Counted from the first letter of the stretch, positions 1-6,391 are shown. The stretch: 6,525 nucleotides of DNA from Candidatus Faecivivens stercorigallinarum (GCA_018715465.1 DVLN01000084.1:1-6525), one strand, 5' to 3'. Made by a program: numbers and translations. Notes: generated from the letters alone by a model not told the origin.

Positions 1-226
1 AACGACCATAATACATTGTCCGGCCATAGGTCTGGTGATACAGCTGCAAAATTGTCCGCCCCAGCGTCGATTTACCACAGCCCGACTCGCCAACCAAGCC
101 AAATGTTTCACCCTTGTAGATATCAATTGAGATACCGTCGTTGGCTTTGATAACCTTTCCTTTTTTCAGGGGGAAATACTGTTTCAGGTTGCTGATTCGA
201 AGCAGCACCTCTTTATTCTTTTCCAT
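1..226 (-). CDS. oppF: Oligopeptide/dipeptide ABC transporter ATP-binding protein F, N-terminal part (cut by window edge)
   Basis: Cytoplasmic ATPase subunit, the second of the two nucleotide-binding proteins of a peptide-type importer. Only the first 75 codons are inside the window; the reading frame is open to the left edge. The product begins MEKNKEVLLRISNLK, followed by the QYFPLKKG segment typical of OppF/DppF, and carries a complete Walker A (GESGCGKST, residues 46-54). The Q-loop, signature motif and Walker B lie outside. The ATG at 226 is chosen because TAAGGAGG (233-240) lies six bases upstream and because homologues start at about the same distance before Walker A. The start overlaps the end of the D gene by 14 bases in another frame, implying translational coupling. 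The opp/dpp/app symbols cannot be separated from sequence alone; the family assignment itself is secure. Confidence 0.93.
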   Translation of the reverse strand, partial: MEKNKEVLLRISNLKQYFPLKKGKVIKANDGISIDIYKGETFGLVGESGCGKSTLGRTILQLYHQTYGRTMYYGR

Positions 227-1205
227 GGCGCGCCTCCTTATTGGGATAGAAACAGCGGACCTGCTGTGTCTCAGTTACATGCACCAGTTCCGGCTCTTCC
301 TCACGGCAGCGGTCGGTCGCATATTTGCAGCGCGGTGCGAACTTACATCCTTTGGGCAGGTCCAGCGGATGCGGAACTGCGCCGGGAATAGCCTCCAGCC
401 GGGTATTGGCCGGGGTATCCAGCCGGGGGATGGAAGCCATCAGCCCTTCGGTATAGGGATGAGAATAGATATTGTTGTGGAAAACGGTATTGGCAGGTGC
501 CAGCTCAACAACCTGGCCGCAGTACATAACCGCGACGTCGTCTGCCATCTGGTTGATAACACCCAGGTCATGGGTAATAAACAGAACAGCCGTACCGTTC
601 TTCTCTTTCAATTCGTTGATCAGCTTAAGGATCTGCGCCTGAATCGTAACGTCCAGTGCAGTAGTCGGTTCGTCAGCGATCAGCAGCTTGGGCTTGCAGG
701 CCAGTGCCATCGCAATCATAACACGCTGCCGCATACCGCCCGACAGCTGATGCGGATATTCAGCCGCGACGACCTCCGGGTTGGGGATCTTAACATCGGC
801 CAGCAGTTCGATTGCCTTTTTGGCAGCCTCATGCTTATTCATTCCCTGATGGATCATCAGCGGTTCACTGATCTGACGGCTGACAGTAAAGACAGGGTTC
901 AAGCTGGTCATCGGTTCCTGGAAGATAACCGAAATCGCGTTGCCGCGGATCTTGTACATCTCATTTTTGGTCAGCTTGGTCAGATCTTTGCCGTCAAAAT
1001 GAATCTCGCCGCTTTCAATATAACCGTTGTTATCCAGCAGCTGCAAAATGCTCATTGCCGAGACACTTTTGCCGGAGCCGGACTCGCCGACGACGCCAAG
1101 CACCTTGCCGCTGTCAACCGAATAGCTGACATCATTGACCGCCTTGACGATACCGCGTTTGGTCTTAAAAAATGTCTTTAAGTGATTGATTTCCAACAGT
1201 GCCAT
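213..1205 (-). CDS. oppD: Oligopeptide/dipeptide ABC transporter ATP-binding protein D
   Basis: Complete 330-residue cytoplasmic ATPase that pairs with the F subunit to power peptide import. Motifs seen in order: Walker A GESGSGKS (40-47), Q-loop Q96 in VIFQEP, signature LSGGMRQR (154-161), Walker B LLIADEP (174-180) with catalytic E179, D-loop TTALDV (181-186) and switch H212. The C-terminal oligo-HPY extension (about 230-325) holds four cysteines, C287, C293, C300 and C318. In this family such a cysteine set is known to bind a [4Fe-4S] cluster. Length is normal for OppD/DppD. The start is fixed by TAAGGAGG eight bases upstream, which contains the stop codon of permease C. The last ten residues (PNKEARHGKE) are read through the ribosome binding site of the next gene. 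Substrate is most likely peptides, by family. Confidence 0.95.
   Translation of the reverse strand: MALLEINHLKTFFKTKRGIVKAVNDVSYSVDSGKVLGVVGESGSGKSVSAMSILQLLDNNGYIESGEIHFDGKDLTKLTKNEMYKIRGNAISVIFQEPMTSLNPVFTVSRQISEPLMIHQGMNKHEAAKKAIELLADVKIPNPEVVAAEYPHQLSGGMRQRVMIAMALACKPKLLIADEPTTALDVTIQAQILKLINELKEKNGTAVLFITHDLGVINQMADDVAVMYCGQVVELAPANTVFHNNIYSHPYTEGLMASIPRLDTPANTRLEAIPGAVPHPLDLPKGCKFAPRCKYATDRCREEEPELVHVTETQQVRCFYPNKEARHGKE
233..240 (-). promoter_or_regulatory. Ribosome binding site of the F ATPase gene, inside the D gene
   Basis: The minus strand reads TAAGGAGG six bases before the ATG at 226. It lies within the last codons of the D gene, so ribosomes finishing D pass through it. Its TAA is not in the D reading frame, unlike the otherwise identical sites at the two upstream junctions. 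Confidence 0.85.
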
Positions 1206-1213
1206 ACATCAAA

Positions 1214-1221
1214 CCTCCTTA
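1214..1221 (-). promoter_or_regulatory. Ribosome binding site of the D gene, fused to the stop codon of permease C
   Basis: The minus strand reads TAAGGAGG, eight bases before the D start at 1205. The first three bases are the in-frame stop codon of permease C (1221-1219). Termination and re-initiation are therefore likely coupled. Confidence 0.9.
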
Positions 1222-3045
1222 GCGCTCAGCCGATTTGGGGTCAAAGGCGTCCCGAAGGGCGTCACCCACCAGGTTGATGCAGATGGTGCAGATACCAAAG
1301 ACTGCCGCGGGGAAGATCCAACGCCACCAGTACTGCTGAATGACCACCGAGTTGTTGGCACCGGTCAGCATATTGCCCCAGGTGGGAGTAGGCGGCGAAA
1401 TACCGAAGCCCAGGTAAGACAGAGACGATTCAGTCAGCATACAGGTCGCAAAGTCGAGTGTTGCGGTGACCAGAATCAGCGACAGAATGTTGGGCAGGAT
1501 ATGCCGGAAGATGATTGCGACTTCCCGAACGCCCATTGCCTTGGCAGCGGTGACAAATTCCTGTTCGCGCTGGCTCAGAATCTGGGCACGGATCAGACGG
1601 CAGGTAGGCGGCCAGGACAATACACCCAGTACCACCATGATCAGATACATCCTCTGTTCAACCGAAATAGACGTACCAATGATTGCCGACAGGATCAGTG
1701 CGAACGGCAGAAACGGCAGACCGCCGATGATCTCAGAGATACGCATGACCAGCATATCCACCCATCCGCCGAAGTAACCGGCGATACCGCCCATCAGAAT
1801 ACCAATGAACAGCGAGATAATAACCGAAACAGCGCCGACCGTCATGGTAACGCGGCCACCATTGACAATACGGGTAAAGATATCACGGCCAAAGTCGTCG
1901 GTACCGCACAAATAGCCTTTCAGGCCCCAGGTCTCGATCTCGCCGTCGGTTGTGAAGGCATAGTTCTGATAGAAGCCAGCAAATACTGTTTCGATATCTT
2001 TCTGGACAACAGCATCCGGCACTTCAGCCTGACCATGGGTATTGTCGCCCCAGGAGATGACTTCGCCGTTTTCCAGCAAAGCGGTATAGTGGTTCAGACC
2101 ACCGTACAGTTCAACCGGTTTTGCACTCATCTCAGGCACCTGATCTTCCCCATGGGAAGGGCTGCCCCAGATGGTGATATTACCATCGGCGTCGACAGCG
2201 GCGCAGGTGTTGGCAGTTGCAGCAATATCGACGATGTTGGAAAGCTCAGGAACGTTGGAGATCGGGTTGGTCTGGAAACCGCCGTAGGAAACGGTTCCGT
2301 CGTCCAGCAACGCGATATAGTTATAGGTCGTCAGTGCCACCTTTTTGACGTGACCTTTGATATCCGATTTAACCTTTACGTCGCACATGTTCTGGTTGCC
2401 CCAGGTATAGACCTGTCCATCTTCAGTGACAGCGACAGTGAACTGATAGCCTGCTTCCAGCTGAACAAACCCGAGATCACGATGGGAAACCATTGCAGTC
2501 TGCAGTTCAGTCGGCAGGATAGCCTGTCCAAGACGGTCGTTGCCCCAGACATAAATCTGGCCCTCATCGTCCAGTACGGCGATATGGTCATAACCAGCCG
2601 CAATGTTGACGATATTGGCTTCCTTGACTTCATCGGGGATGTTGGCCAAGTCAATTTTATCGGTAATTTTGGTATAGCCCCAGGTATACACCTTACCCTG
2701 ATCGGTGACGCCGACAGCATAGGTGGTACCGGGTGCAATGTCAACCAGCTCCCCTTCCATATTTTTCGGCGGAGTCATCATGCTCATGGTAGGGGGAACG
2801 TTTGTCTGGGTGTTGTCCTGATAGGACAGATCCAGCGGCAGAAAATGCGGCCCGATCATGACAATCAGGAAAATGATCAGAAAGACGATCAGACCAGTCA
2901 TACCCAGCGGATTGTGCAGAAAGTTTTTGAGCACAAGGCGACCGGGACTCTGAACCTGCTCTTCTTCCAGAGAGAAAGTCTTGTTGCGGTTGCCGAACAG
3001 ACGGGATAAAAAGCCGCCCGAAGATTTATTTTTGTTCTTTGCCAT
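1219..3045 (-). CDS. oppC: OppC/DppC-type ABC permease with a seven-repeat RCC1 beta-propeller inserted in its first outer loop
   Basis: Inner-membrane permease that pairs with permease B. It has 608 residues, against roughly 280-330 for ordinary OppC/DppC. Order of parts: basic cytoplasmic N-terminus (1-46); membrane segment 1 (about 48-67); linker with PP pairs (68-97); RCC1 repeats (98-376); the family motif GTDDFGRD (381-388); then the permease core with membrane segments near 403-424, 445-459, 466-482, 517-537 and 575-597. The cytoplasmic EAA coupling loop is intact (about 496-519, TAAKAMG then RHILPN), as are the family signatures SLSYLGFG and GDALRDAFDP at the C-terminus. Nothing in the core looks broken, so transport activity is expected to be retained. 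The positive N-terminus and segment count place the repeats outside the cell. The start is supported by TAAGGAGG seven bases upstream. Co-transcription with B and D is near certain. What the propeller does is not known. Confidence 0.93.
   Translation of the reverse strand: MAKNKNKSSGGFLSRLFGNRNKTFSLEEEQVQSPGRLVLKNFLHNPLGMTGLIVFLIIFLIVMIGPHFLPLDLSYQDNTQTNVPPTMSMMTPPKNMEGELVDIAPGTTYAVGVTDQGKVYTWGYTKITDKIDLANIPDEVKEANIVNIAAGYDHIAVLDDEGQIYVWGNDRLGQAILPTELQTAMVSHRDLGFVQLEAGYQFTVAVTEDGQVYTWGNQNMCDVKVKSDIKGHVKKVALTTYNYIALLDDGTVSYGGFQTNPISNVPELSNIVDIAATANTCAAVDADGNITIWGSPSHGEDQVPEMSAKPVELYGGLNHYTALLENGEVISWGDNTHGQAEVPDAVVQKDIETVFAGFYQNYAFTTDGEIETWGLKGYLCGTDDFGRDIFTRIVNGGRVTMTVGAVSVIISLFIGILMGGIAGYFGGWVDMLVMRISEIIGGLPFLPFALILSAIIGTSISVEQRMYLIMVVLGVLSWPPTCRLIRAQILSQREQEFVTAAKAMGVREVAIIFRHILPNILSLILVTATLDFATCMLTESSLSYLGFGISPPTPTWGNMLTGANNSVVIQQYWWRWIFPAAVFGICTICINLVGDALRDAFDPKSAER
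1918..2754 (-). other. RCC1-type seven-bladed propeller domain inside permease C (about residues 98-376)
   Basis: Seven repeats each end in a 'dG-x-V/I-x-x-W-G' strand. The W-G pairs are at residues 122, 167, 215, 254 (Y-G here), 293, 332 and 373, giving steps of 45, 48, 39, 39, 39 and 41. Repeat 2 contains IAAGYDHIAVL (148-158), which fits the RCC1 signature as I recall it; repeat 6 ends WGDNTHGQAEVP, typical of bacterial RCC1-like repeats. Canonical eukaryotic RCC1 blades are longer (about 50-65 residues). The short blades here resemble those of BLIP-II, the Streptomyces beta-lactamase inhibitor, which also has seven. The closed-ring fold is inferred from the count. RCC1 propellers usually bind other proteins through their face loops, so a protein or peptide partner outside the cell is the default guess. 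Confidence 0.9.
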
Positions 3046-3052
3046 TTTATCC

Positions 3053-3060
3053 CCTCCTTA
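3053..3060 (-). promoter_or_regulatory. Ribosome binding site of permease C, fused to the stop codon of permease B
   Basis: The minus strand reads TAAGGAGG seven bases before the ATG at 3045. Its TAA (3060-3058) is the in-frame stop of permease B. Same arrangement as at the C/D junction. Confidence 0.9.
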
Positions 3061-4077
3061 CTTGTCCACACGAACACGGGGGTCAACCAGGCCGTAGCTC
3101 AGGTCCATAATCAGCGCGCCGATCAAGCTGACCGCGGTATAGAACATCTGAACAGCCAGTACCAGCTCGTAGTCGTGGTTGGTCAGGCCGGTGATATACA
3201 GGTTGCCCATTCCGTTGAGGGCGAAGGTATTTTCAACGATAACCGAGCCCGAGAAGATACCCAAAAACCAGCTGATGATAACGGTAATAACCGGCATCAG
3301 CGCGTTGCGCCATGCGTGGGAATAGATAACCACCTTTTCCCGCAGGCCTTTTGCACGTGCAGTACGGATATAATCCATACCCAGTGCGTCAATCATTGCG
3401 GTACGGACGTAACGGGTCATACCGCCGAGGGACGCGAAGGTCATGACTAAAATTGGCAATGTCAGATAATACAGCTGGTCAAGGAACGCCTTCATGCCGG
3501 TATAATTGGAACCGGGCGTTTTAATACCCATGACCGGGAACCATCCGAGCGTTACACCAAACAGCCAGATAAACAGCAAAGCGATAATATAAATCGGAAT
3601 CGAATAACCGACGATGGTCAAAACCTGGACGGTATTGTCCAGTTTTCCGCGTTTCCGCACAGCACATACAATGCCAAGCGGAATGGTGATCGCCAGCGAG
3701 AGAATGGTGACAAATACGTTGATGAAAATGGTATTAGCCATCCGCTCAGGAAGGATCTGGATAACGTCCTGTTTAAAGTAGGAAGAATAGCCGAGATAGC
3801 CCTGCAAAAGGCCCTTAAAGACACCAGTCGCCTTTTCCGGCAAAAAGCCCATCCAGCGGGCATAACGAACGATCAGCGGGTCATTCAGGCCCATCTGTTC
3901 CCGCAGCCGCTGGTACATGATTTCGTACTCTTCCGGCTTGAGGGTGGTTTTCAGCCCTTCCAGCTCAGCACGGGCGGGGTCATTGGGAATCAGGTTGTAA
4001 AGGAAATACATCAGCAGCGACACGATCAGGAATACCAGAACCATGTAGAGCAGACGCTTCAGAAAGTATTTTTTCAT
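3058..4077 (-). CDS. oppB: Oligopeptide/dipeptide ABC transporter permease B
   Basis: Inner-membrane permease of 339 residues, normal for OppB/DppB. It opens MKKYFLKRLLYMVLVFLIVS, with a first membrane segment at about 9-29. Further membrane segments lie near 115-139, 151-178, 205-222, 260-283 and 308-329. The cytoplasmic EAA coupling loop is at about 235-262 (DYIRTARAKGL, then SHAWRNALMPV). The family ending YGLVDPRVR is present. The frame stays open a further 36 codons upstream to 4185, with another ATG at 4128. The start at 4077 is preferred because AGGAGG lies seven bases before it and because the protein then begins directly with the conserved N-terminus. The loop after membrane segment 1 is of ordinary size, so the RCC1 insert of permease C has no counterpart here. 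It forms the heterodimeric channel with permease C. Confidence 0.95.
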   Translation of the reverse strand: MKKYFLKRLLYMVLVFLIVSLLMYFLYNLIPNDPARAELEGLKTTLKPEEYEIMYQRLREQMGLNDPLIVRYARWMGFLPEKATGVFKGLLQGYLGYSSYFKQDVIQILPERMANTIFINVFVTILSLAITIPLGIVCAVRKRGKLDNTVQVLTIVGYSIPIYIIALLFIWLFGVTLGWFPVMGIKTPGSNYTGMKAFLDQLYYLTLPILVMTFASLGGMTRYVRTAMIDALGMDYIRTARAKGLREKVVIYSHAWRNALMPVITVIISWFLGIFSGSVIVENTFALNGMGNLYITGLTNHDYELVLAVQMFYTAVSLIGALIMDLSYGLVDPRVRVDK

Positions 4078-4084
4078 CTGTTCC

Positions 4085-4090
4085 CCTCCT
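4085..4090 (-). promoter_or_regulatory. Ribosome binding site that fixes the permease B start
   Basis: The minus strand reads AGGAGG seven bases upstream of the ATG at 4077. The alternative in-frame starts at 4128 and 4185 have no comparable site, so this decides the start codon. Confidence 0.85.
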
Positions 4091-4348
4091 ATCTTACTTG
4101 ATATGATAAGGTATTGTTTGGTATCCATGAAAACCGCAAGGATCCGGCAGCCGCGTTCCCGCAGCGGGAAAGGCCAGAAAACCATGCAATTGCCATTCCG
4201 AACAGATCATTCCCGGCCGCGCCGGTTCAGCTGCTCTTGCAGGCTTCATGGGTACCAGACAGGATTAACGGCCATTAGGCCGGTGTTTTCAGCAGGTTAT
4301 ACAAAAATCGAATGCAATATCCATCTGAATTTCAAAATAGATATGATC

Positions 4349-4393
4349 TCAGAAACGACGGAGCGGCTGCAATAGCCGCCCCGCCGTTTCTGA
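4349..4393 (-). terminator. Long stem-loop after the binding-protein gene; partial terminator or mRNA 3'-end stabiliser
   Basis: Arms of about 20 bases flank the five-base loop at 4369-4373, starting 18 bases after the binding-protein stop. On the plus strand two positions mismatch (A opposite C at 4358/4384 and 4362/4380). In RNA from the minus strand both become G-U pairs, so the stem is continuous only in the operon's own direction. The sequence after the stem has only a short T run (ATTTTG about 10 bases on) rather than a classical U-tract. Incomplete termination or protection of the upstream mRNA is therefore more likely than a full stop. Confidence 0.6.
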
Positions 4394-4411
4394 ACAAAGG
4401 GAAACTACAAA

Positions 4412-6391
4412 TTATTCCGCAGTTTCAGCGGTGGGAATGGAAGCGTAAAGGATCGCATCCTCAAAGCCCCACAGGCTGTTCTGCTCAAAGCCTTCCAGCC
4501 ATTCAGGATAGATGGTGTAGTAAACGTTGGAGTACAGCGGCAGGTTGGGCAGCAGCTCATTCCAACGAATGATGAAGTCCTGCCAAATCTTCAGGTAGGT
4601 TTCATCGTCGCCAGATTCAACACCGTAAACCATATCCATCGACAGCTGATCCAGCTCGTCGTCAAACAGATAGTTCTGGTTGTAGCCCAGCGCCACCATG
4701 TCGGGATCAGAGGTGAAGGCGTAGGACTGGTCATAGTTTGCGTAGAAGTTGGTTGCCAGGTTGTACATACCGTAGGTAGGAACGCCATACTTGTCGCCCT
4801 GGGTTGCGTCACGGTACAGATACAGCAGCAGCTCATCAAAGGTCATAGTGGTCTGCTCGATGACCATGCCGGCGTCAGCAGTCTGCTGGCCGTTGGTCAG
4901 CATAACTGCCAGCAGCTCAGAAACGGGGTTATCTTCAGAGGAAGCCCACATAATGTGCAGAGGCATCAGGATGCGGCCGTCAGCGAGGGTGACATTCAGA
5001 GGATAATCGCCAGCCTCCTCAGCAGTAACCTCTTTGTAACGGGTGCCGCTCTCATAAGGATTGCCGTTCTCGTCGAGGACCCAGCCGTCAGCTTCCAGAA
5101 TCTCAACAGCCTTAGCGGGATCGTAAGCATAGGTATCCAGTTCGGAAGCGAACAGCTCCTCAGAATCCTTGTACATCCACATGCTCAGGCCGTAAGGACC
5201 CTGAACAACAGAACCGTGGCCCTGGCAGAACTGGTTCGCAAAATCGTTGCGGTCCAGCAGGTAAGCAACAGCATGACGGACAGCCTCAAACTGAGTCGGG
5301 CCAAAGTCACACTGGAAGGTCAGCTGGCCATAACCGCTTCTCTCGAAAGCAGAAACTTCGTAGCCGCCCTCTTCAACCAGGTCAAGTGCAGTATTGATCT
5401 CGTTACCATCGGACAGCTGGTTGAGCAGGTCGATCGAGCCGGTCTTCAGTGCGTCGAACTCGGTCTCAGTAACAGATTTAACCATGACAACCTGTTCAAT
5501 CGAAGGTTTCTGGCCTTCGAAGTTGCCTGCATAGTTGGGGTTGAGTTCCAGAACTGCTTCGTTTGCGCCGGTATCAACGCTGACAACCTGGTAAGGACCA
5601 GCGGAAACACGGCCTTCATAGACCCAACGGGAAGCGTCGATCTCGGAAGCAACCAGAGAACCGCCATCCAGATAAGCGCCCTGGCCGTCGTCCTTAACGG
5701 TCAGATCAGCAGAAGCGTACTGAGGCAGATAAATAGGAGCAAAGGAAGCATAGGTCAGCTCATAGTAATAAGGAACATAATCGGCAGAAATAGTAACAGA
5801 ATAGGTATATTCATCCAACAGACGAACACCGGACAGATAAGAAGTTGCACCCGACTGATAATCGGCAGCGCCAACGATTTTATCGGGAGTAGCCTGTACG
5901 CTGGCTTCAAGAGCAGCGGGAGAATACTGAACCAGTGCATAAGCTACGTAGTTGGCAGCAGTAATCGGTTCGCCATTGTTGAAAGTAAGACCCTCGTTGA
6001 TCTTGACGGTAAAGGTCTTGGAACCATCCTCGTTGTCGGTGGTTTCGATGCCGCCGCAAACGGTTTCATTGACAACAAATGCGCCGCCCTGATCGGATAC
6101 AACAACCTCATAGTCGTCGATCAGACCACGAAGGGTAGCATCGTCGGCATTGTTGGTCCACCAACCGTTGCCCAGGTCACCGGAGATACCGGTGGTAGAA
6201 CCATAGATAATACGGTTGGGACGGGTTTCGGTGGTCTCGGTCGAAGAGGTGCTGCTCTCGGTCGAAGAGGTGGAGCTGTCGGTCGAGGACTCGCTGGTGG
6301 TACCGCCCTGGTTGCCACAGCCAGAGAATACACTGGCTGCCATAATCGCAACTAAAAGCAGAGAAGATACCTTTTTGAAGTTGGATTTCAT
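4412..6391 (-). CDS. oppA: Peptide-type ABC transporter substrate-binding lipoprotein (SBP family 5)
   Basis: Extracellular receptor anchored by a lipid, 659 residues, somewhat longer than the usual 530-600. A basic start (MKSNFKK), a hydrophobic stretch and the lipobox FSGC predict cleavage before C25 and lipidation. Residues 30-57 form a Ser/Thr/Glu-rich tether with a seven-residue repeat. Family 5 landmarks follow: TFTVKINEGLTFNNGEPITA (126-145), SAGPYQVV (263-270), LELNPNY (281-287), VRHAVAYLLDR (371-381), YAYDPAKAVEILEADGW (421-437) and LLPNLPLY (613-620). It is notably acidic. The start is supported by AGGAGG (6401-6406) nine bases upstream. First gene of the operon and the likely most expressed. 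Peptides are the family's common cargo, but family 5 proteins also bind nickel, sugars and other ligands, so the ligand is unproven. Confidence 0.93.
   Translation of the reverse strand: MKSNFKKVSSLLLVAIMAASVFSGCGNQGGTTSESSTDSSTSSTESSTSSTETTETRPNRIIYGSTTGISGDLGNGWWTNNADDATLRGLIDDYEVVVSDQGGAFVVNETVCGGIETTDNEDGSKTFTVKINEGLTFNNGEPITAANYVAYALVQYSPAALEASVQATPDKIVGAADYQSGATSYLSGVRLLDEYTYSVTISADYVPYYYELTYASFAPIYLPQYASADLTVKDDGQGAYLDGGSLVASEIDASRWVYEGRVSAGPYQVVSVDTGANEAVLELNPNYAGNFEGQKPSIEQVVMVKSVTETEFDALKTGSIDLLNQLSDGNEINTALDLVEEGGYEVSAFERSGYGQLTFQCDFGPTQFEAVRHAVAYLLDRNDFANQFCQGHGSVVQGPYGLSMWMYKDSEELFASELDTYAYDPAKAVEILEADGWVLDENGNPYESGTRYKEVTAEEAGDYPLNVTLADGRILMPLHIMWASSEDNPVSELLAVMLTNGQQTADAGMVIEQTTMTFDELLLYLYRDATQGDKYGVPTYGMYNLATNFYANYDQSYAFTSDPDMVALGYNQNYLFDDELDQLSMDMVYGVESGDDETYLKIWQDFIIRWNELLPNLPLYSNVYYTIYPEWLEGFEQNSLWGFEDAILYASIPTAETAE
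6227..6289 (-). repeat. Three 21-base tandem units coding the Ser/Thr tether of the binding protein
   Basis: Residues 35-55 read as SSTDSST, SSTESST and SSTETTE, a seven-residue period. The DNA shows it too: CTCGGTCGAAGAGGTG occurs at 6236 and again at 6257 (plus-strand reading), with a diverged copy starting about 6278. In-frame 21-base units could expand or contract without breaking the gene, changing tether length. Confidence 0.8.

Larger units (their letters stand above)
4078..4411. other. 334-base gap between binding-protein and permease B genes; structured leader, no gene seen
   Basis: No convincing gene is present on either strand. Reading the minus strand from the binding-protein stop, it contains a long stem-loop (4349-4393), then three small GC-rich inverted repeats: CGGCC/GGCCG around ATTA (4269-4282), CCGGC/GCCGG around CGC (4213-4225), and TTCCCG/CGGGAA around CAG (4156-4170). 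The AGGAGG site of permease B (4085-4090) follows. I found no well-spaced sigma-A type -35/-10 pair, so a separate promoter for oppB is possible but not shown. The layout fits an mRNA whose first cistron is more abundant than the rest. Confidence 0.6.

Noticed and set aside
223..234. Adjacent NcoI (CCATGG) and AscI (GGCGCGCC) sites at the F start, suggestive of a cloning junction
   Set aside because: They fall where a natural overlap of D and F is expected, both proteins read normally through them, and no vector sequence is present.
141..1181. A 346-codon plus-strand open frame antisense to the D ATPase gene
   Set aside because: Same explanation. The minus strand encodes every ABC ATPase motif in order.
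1909..2760. The RCC1 part as an assembly chimera
   Set aside because: The frame is intact on both sides, the host motif GTDDFGRD follows directly, and codon use looks alike. Not excluded without reads, but an artefact would be unlikely to land exactly in a permissive outer loop.
1186..3009. A 607-codon open frame on the plus strand, antisense to almost the whole permease C gene
   Set aside because: It has no recognisable domains and low-complexity, Gln/Asp/Arg-rich stretches. The minus-strand protein in the same place is clearly conserved. Such frames arise when the sense gene rarely uses codons whose complement is a stop. Its continuity across both the RCC1 part and the core does suggest similar codon use in both.
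4078..4185. A 36-residue N-terminal extension of permease B
   Set aside because: The extra codons read straight through the AGGAGG site, and the conserved protein begins at the ATG at 4077.
4245..4262. TGGTACC on the minus strand, resembling part of a T-box core
   Set aside because: Only seven bases match. The flanking bases of the T-box core and a following terminator are absent, and peptide importer operons need no T-box to explain them.
4103..4375. A 90-codon plus-strand open frame in the gap between receptor and permease B
   Set aside because: Composition is Arg/Ser-rich with no domain, there is no ribosome binding site, and it runs through the stem-loop arms. Probably chance.
4955..6355. 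A 466-codon plus-strand open frame antisense to the binding-protein gene
   Set aside because: Shadow of the SBP gene: no family resemblance, no ribosome binding site, and a glycine-rich end produced by the Ser/Thr repeat read backwards.
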